Origin: Guyanagaster necrorhizus
Taxonomy: Eukaryota > Basidiomycota > Agaricomycetes > Agaricales > Physalacriaceae
Direction of reading: 5' to 3'
Assembly (NCBI RefSeq): GCF_019112545.1
Contig: NW_025064892.1
Span: 598,831 to 662,830 of the forward strand
Length of the DNA: 64,000 bases
Shown: in pieces, positions 63,413 through 64,000 of the stretch
How positions within the stretch are numbered: the stretch's first letter is position 1
Layout: every line of letters starts with the position of its first letter
Position numbers and translations under genes: made by a program
Notes under the pieces: model-generated
Databases searched by the model: none
What the model saw: only the letters and a program-made list of their open reading frames with translations
What the model was told of the DNA's origin: nothing

Positions 63413-63606
63413 TGTTGAGATAGCAATCCTGAGCAAATATAAGAATGTACTCAAAGATACAATGCCAGTCAGTGGCAGCTGACTTGAATTGTGATCCAGA
63501 CTTATTTAGTATTTTGTAAAAAGATCTCAAAGTAATATAGAATGTATTTAAGCAGAATGTCTCTCTCTTGAAAGACTAATTCTAATTCTCTGTACTGCTA
63601 TCTTCT
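63413..63606 (+). repeat. 3' LTR of copia D, cut by E-family LTR
   Basis: Starts TGTTGAGATAGC after the polypurine tract and ends in CTTCT at the junction with the E-family LTR at 63607. Confidence 0.8.
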
Positions 63607-63893
63607 TGTTATGATTTTCTTATCTATTTCTTTTTAATCATGTGATCGACTCCTATTTATGCTTAGTCAGAGTGTCAACTAAAGTGCTTAAGACTATGGA
63701 ATAAGGCTTAGTCAGCACAACTAGCCAAGTCTGTCATTGTCTTTTGATGTGACAATGCTACTGATGATACACAATCATTCTTATATGTATGGTAATGATG
63801 CTTAAGGACAAGAAGCACAAAGGACTTAATAATACACAATTAGCAGTAGTATTATTAGCCATGACATATACAGTATTTAAGGATGCTCACTGA
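63607..63893 (+). repeat. E-family LTR, interrupted by repeat F
   Basis: Starts TGTTATGATTTTC directly after copia D's CTTCT. It aligns with the reverse complement of the solo LTR 38877-39347 up to AAGGATGCTCACTGATA, then switches to repeat F. Whether an internal region follows beyond the window is unknown. Confidence 0.65.
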
Positions 63894-64000
63894 TATGCAG
63901 GCTATATGTCCAGCCCTATAATTTGCAAATTCTGCATAACACACTAGAATATGCTAGTAACTGAGAATCATTAGCCAGTAGAGGACTATGGCTGAGGCTC
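63894..64000 (+). repeat. Repeat F, copy 2 (runs off window)
   Basis: TGCAGGCTATATGTCCAGCC onward matches 32641-32750 with only a few substitutions. It interrupts the E-family LTR, so it is the youngest insertion at this end of the window. Confidence 0.65.

Larger units (their letters stand above)
59582..63606 (+). mobile_element. Ty1/copia element D, inserted in the 5' LTR of copia C
   Basis: The 5' LTR is 59582-59789 and the 3' LTR is 63413-63606. The LTRs align (GATAGCAATC, CCAGTCAGTGGCAGCTGACT), and the 3' copy lacks its last ~14 bp because an E-family LTR starts at 63607. A polypurine tract (GAGGGAGAG) precedes the 3' LTR. Coding order on the plus strand is Gag, protease, integrase, RT, RNase H. 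The left target-site half would be AATAG or nearby; the right half is beyond the window. Confidence 0.85.
26041..64000. other. CpG-depleted, transposon-dense block
   Basis: From about 26040 the base composition shifts. By eye I count only a few dozen CG dinucleotides in 38 kb, against well over a thousand expected from base content. None occur between 26039 and 32749. CA and TG are abundant and most reading frames are broken. Every recognisable element in the block is a transposon or its remnant. The pattern fits long-term methylation and deamination of CpG in silent chromatin; methylation itself is inferred. Confidence 0.85.

Overview
The window comes from a filamentous basidiomycete, most likely an Agaricomycete. 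Genes carry many short introns (mostly 45-60 nt, GT...AG), and the proteins include Agaricomycete-style F-box proteins, a Ser/Thr/Ala-rich GPI-anchored protein and a 14-exon Zn2Cys6 regulator. All exon structures given here were spliced by hand from the sequence, using reading phase and family motifs.\n\nPositions 1-26040 form a compact gene island with normal CpG content. In order it holds: an HSF-type transcription factor (minus, cut by the window start); a Zn2Cys6 transcription factor (minus); an F-box protein (minus); a PPR-like mitochondrial protein (plus); mitochondrial IF-3 (minus); a FLX1-type mitochondrial carrier (minus); a GPI-anchored secreted protein (plus); eIF3e (minus); a 99-residue protein with a mitochondrial-type N-terminus (plus); proteasome subunit alpha-1 (minus); RNA polymerase III largest subunit (plus, 21 exons); an unresolved gene trace (minus); and an F-box-like protein (plus). 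Several pairs share short divergent promoters (F-box/PPR, eIF3e/99-aa protein, proteasome/Pol III). The proteasome/Pol III promoter has two inverted TGACGTGAC motifs, and the HSF promoter has a three-unit heat-shock element.\n\nFrom about 26040 to the end the DNA changes abruptly. It is AT-rich, packed with repeats and almost free of CpG; I see no CG at all from 26039 to 32749. This block is a pile of nested, mutated transposons. A pogo-like DNA transposon (32882-35278) has TA duplications, 23-bp inverted repeats and one 670-codon frame broken only by TGA. A Ty1/copia element C (37741-59581) contains a solo LTR and a Ty3/gypsy chromovirus B, and B carries a second chromovirus A inside its own LTR. 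The 5' LTR of C is split by a second copia D, whose 3' LTR is cut by another gypsy-type LTR, which is cut in turn by a further repeat F at the window end. Target-site duplications (GTCTC, CAGAT, GAAAG/GAAGG, TA) support the nesting order.\n\nThe damage pattern (TG in one LTR where its partner has CA, and TGA-only stops) points to deamination of methylated CpG as the silencing mechanism. The most novel coding signal is a conserved hydrophobic membrane-like helix at the very start of the Gag of both chromoviruses.
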